From Pseudomonas duriflava (GTDB lineage Bacteria; Pseudomonadota; Gammaproteobacteria; Pseudomonadales; Pseudomonadaceae), in contig NZ_VLKY01000003.1 of assembly GCF_007830155.1 (NCBI RefSeq), positions 124,001-188,000 of the forward strand: a stretch of 64,000 nt of DNA. The letters are read 5' to 3'. The notes beneath the pieces were generated by a model. It saw only the letters and a program-made list of their open reading frames with translations. It did not search any database and had not been told where the DNA came from. Shown here one piece after another: positions 63,402 to 64,000 of this stretch. The stretch's first letter is position 1. Each line of letters begins with the position of its first letter. The translations under genes were made by a program, and so were the position numbers.

Positions 63402-64000
63402 TTAAAGGCTGTCTTTCAGACGGTACCAGAGCATGCCCAATGCCAGCAGCGGCGAACGAAAACGCTGCCCACCGGGAAAAGTGGCATGGGGCACCTTGTC
63501 AAAAACGTCGAACCCCTTTGATTGAGCCGTAATCGCTTCGGCCAACAGGCGACCGGCAAGGTGCGTGGCATTGAGGCCATGGCCGGCATAGGCCTGGGCA
63601 TGGAATACATTGGGCCTGTCCTTGAGGCGGCCTATTTGCGGCAGGCGATTGGCCCCGATGCCGATCATGCCACCCCATTGGAAATCGATACGTACCGACG
63701 CCAGCTGCGGGAAAACCTTGAGCATTTTGGGCCGCATGTAAGCTTCGATATCGCTTGGGTCTCGCCCGGAGTAATGGCAGGCCCCGCCGAACAAGAGGCG
63801 ACGGTCACGGGAAAGCCGGAAGTAGTCAACAGTGATCTGCTGATCGCAAACGGCCCGGTTGCCTGGGAGCAACTCTTCGGCCAGCGCCTCAGGCAGCGGC
63901 TCCGTGGCGATGATATAGCTGCCGGCGGGCAATACCTTACCGGACAGGGTGGGCTCCAGCTCCTTCAGATAGGCATTACAGCAGATCACCAGCGTGTCGG
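63402..64000 (-). CDS. FAD-dependent amine oxidoreductase (PuuB-like), C-terminal part
   Basis: About 199 residues, cut by the window edge; the frame is open to base 64000. It matches the DAO-family enzymes such as gamma-glutamylputrescine oxidase: DYFRLSRDRRLLFGGA, MRPKMLKVFPQLASVRIDFQWGG and the FAD-binding end AQAYAGHGLNATHLAGRLLAEAI. The N-terminal dinucleotide motif lies outside. Substrate cannot be fixed. Confidence 0.85.
   Translation of the reverse strand, partial: DTLVICCNAYLKELEPTLSGKVLPAGSYIIATEPLPEALAEELLPGNRAVCDQQITVDYFRLSRDRRLLFGGACHYSGRDPSDIEAYMRPKMLKVFPQLASVRIDFQWGGMIGIGANRLPQIGRLKDRPNVFHAQAYAGHGLNATHLAGRLLAEAITAQSKGFDVFDKVPHATFPGGQRFRSPLLALGMLWYRLKDSL

Noticed and set aside
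1..64000. CRISPR array, prophage or complete insertion sequence
   Set aside because: No regularly spaced repeats, phage structural genes or transposase-like proteins were found on either strand.

Overview
The window looks like chromosomal DNA of a gammaproteobacterium of the Pseudomonas group, with a base composition that appears moderate for that genus. The evidence is family content and gene order: the block from mutY/yggX through hisBHAF, ctpA/envC/gpmI, secB, ntrBC, glnA, thiI and typA follows the arrangement I remember from P. aeruginosa (around PA5117-PA5148). The sox-purU-fdhA block is the Pseudomonas glycine-betaine/sarcosine locus. A lower-GC pseudomonad such as the P. luteola group is a guess only.

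Layout. (1) 1-4278: end of the sarcosine oxidase operon (soxA fragment, soxG), purU and fdhA, which handle one-carbon units released from sarcosine, then a YciI-like gene. (2) 4279-16924: an exopolysaccharide locus of Wzx/Wzy type. A minus-strand set runs wcaJ-like, wzb, wzc, two glycosyltransferases, wzy, wzx and wza; a convergent acyltransferase lies at its far end. (3) 16925-19317: a small membrane protein, RraB and a METTL25-like methyltransferase. (4) 19746-22700: a degraded second surface-polysaccharide patch with WbqC, a small gene, a glycosyltransferase and a flippase lacking its N-terminal part. (5) 23091-26862: tRNA-Phe and the asmA-mutY-yggX operon. (6) 27165-33634: an oxalate/formate-type MFS transporter, hisBHAF, and two tandem periplasmic binding proteins without permeases. 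(7) 33659-41358: gpmI, envC, ctpA and a YibQ-type deacetylase on one strand; rhodanese, grxC and secB on the other; trmL and an unknown membrane protein. (8) 41562-47715: the nitrogen-control region. glnA has a textbook sigma-54 promoter with two NtrC boxes; two DUF4124 proteins and ntrBC follow, and a probable sigma-54-driven small RNA lies just downstream of ntrC (compare NrsZ). (9) 47715-54708: thiI, a REP-like pair, typA, terC, a CitMHS transporter and an AEC transporter. (10) 54988-58722: a three-gene envelope operon of unknown function. (11) 58769-62096: DUF1127, three tandem DUF2388 paralogues and a DUF4105 protein with two possible catalytic centres. (12) 62397-64000: argC and the end of an FAD amine oxidase.

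The parts I could not explain from known biology are the nested inverted repeat before the tandem binding proteins, the DUF2388/DUF4105 operon, the three-gene envelope operon and the palindromes upstream of the exopolysaccharide operon. No CRISPR array, intact insertion sequence, prophage or rRNA operon was seen.
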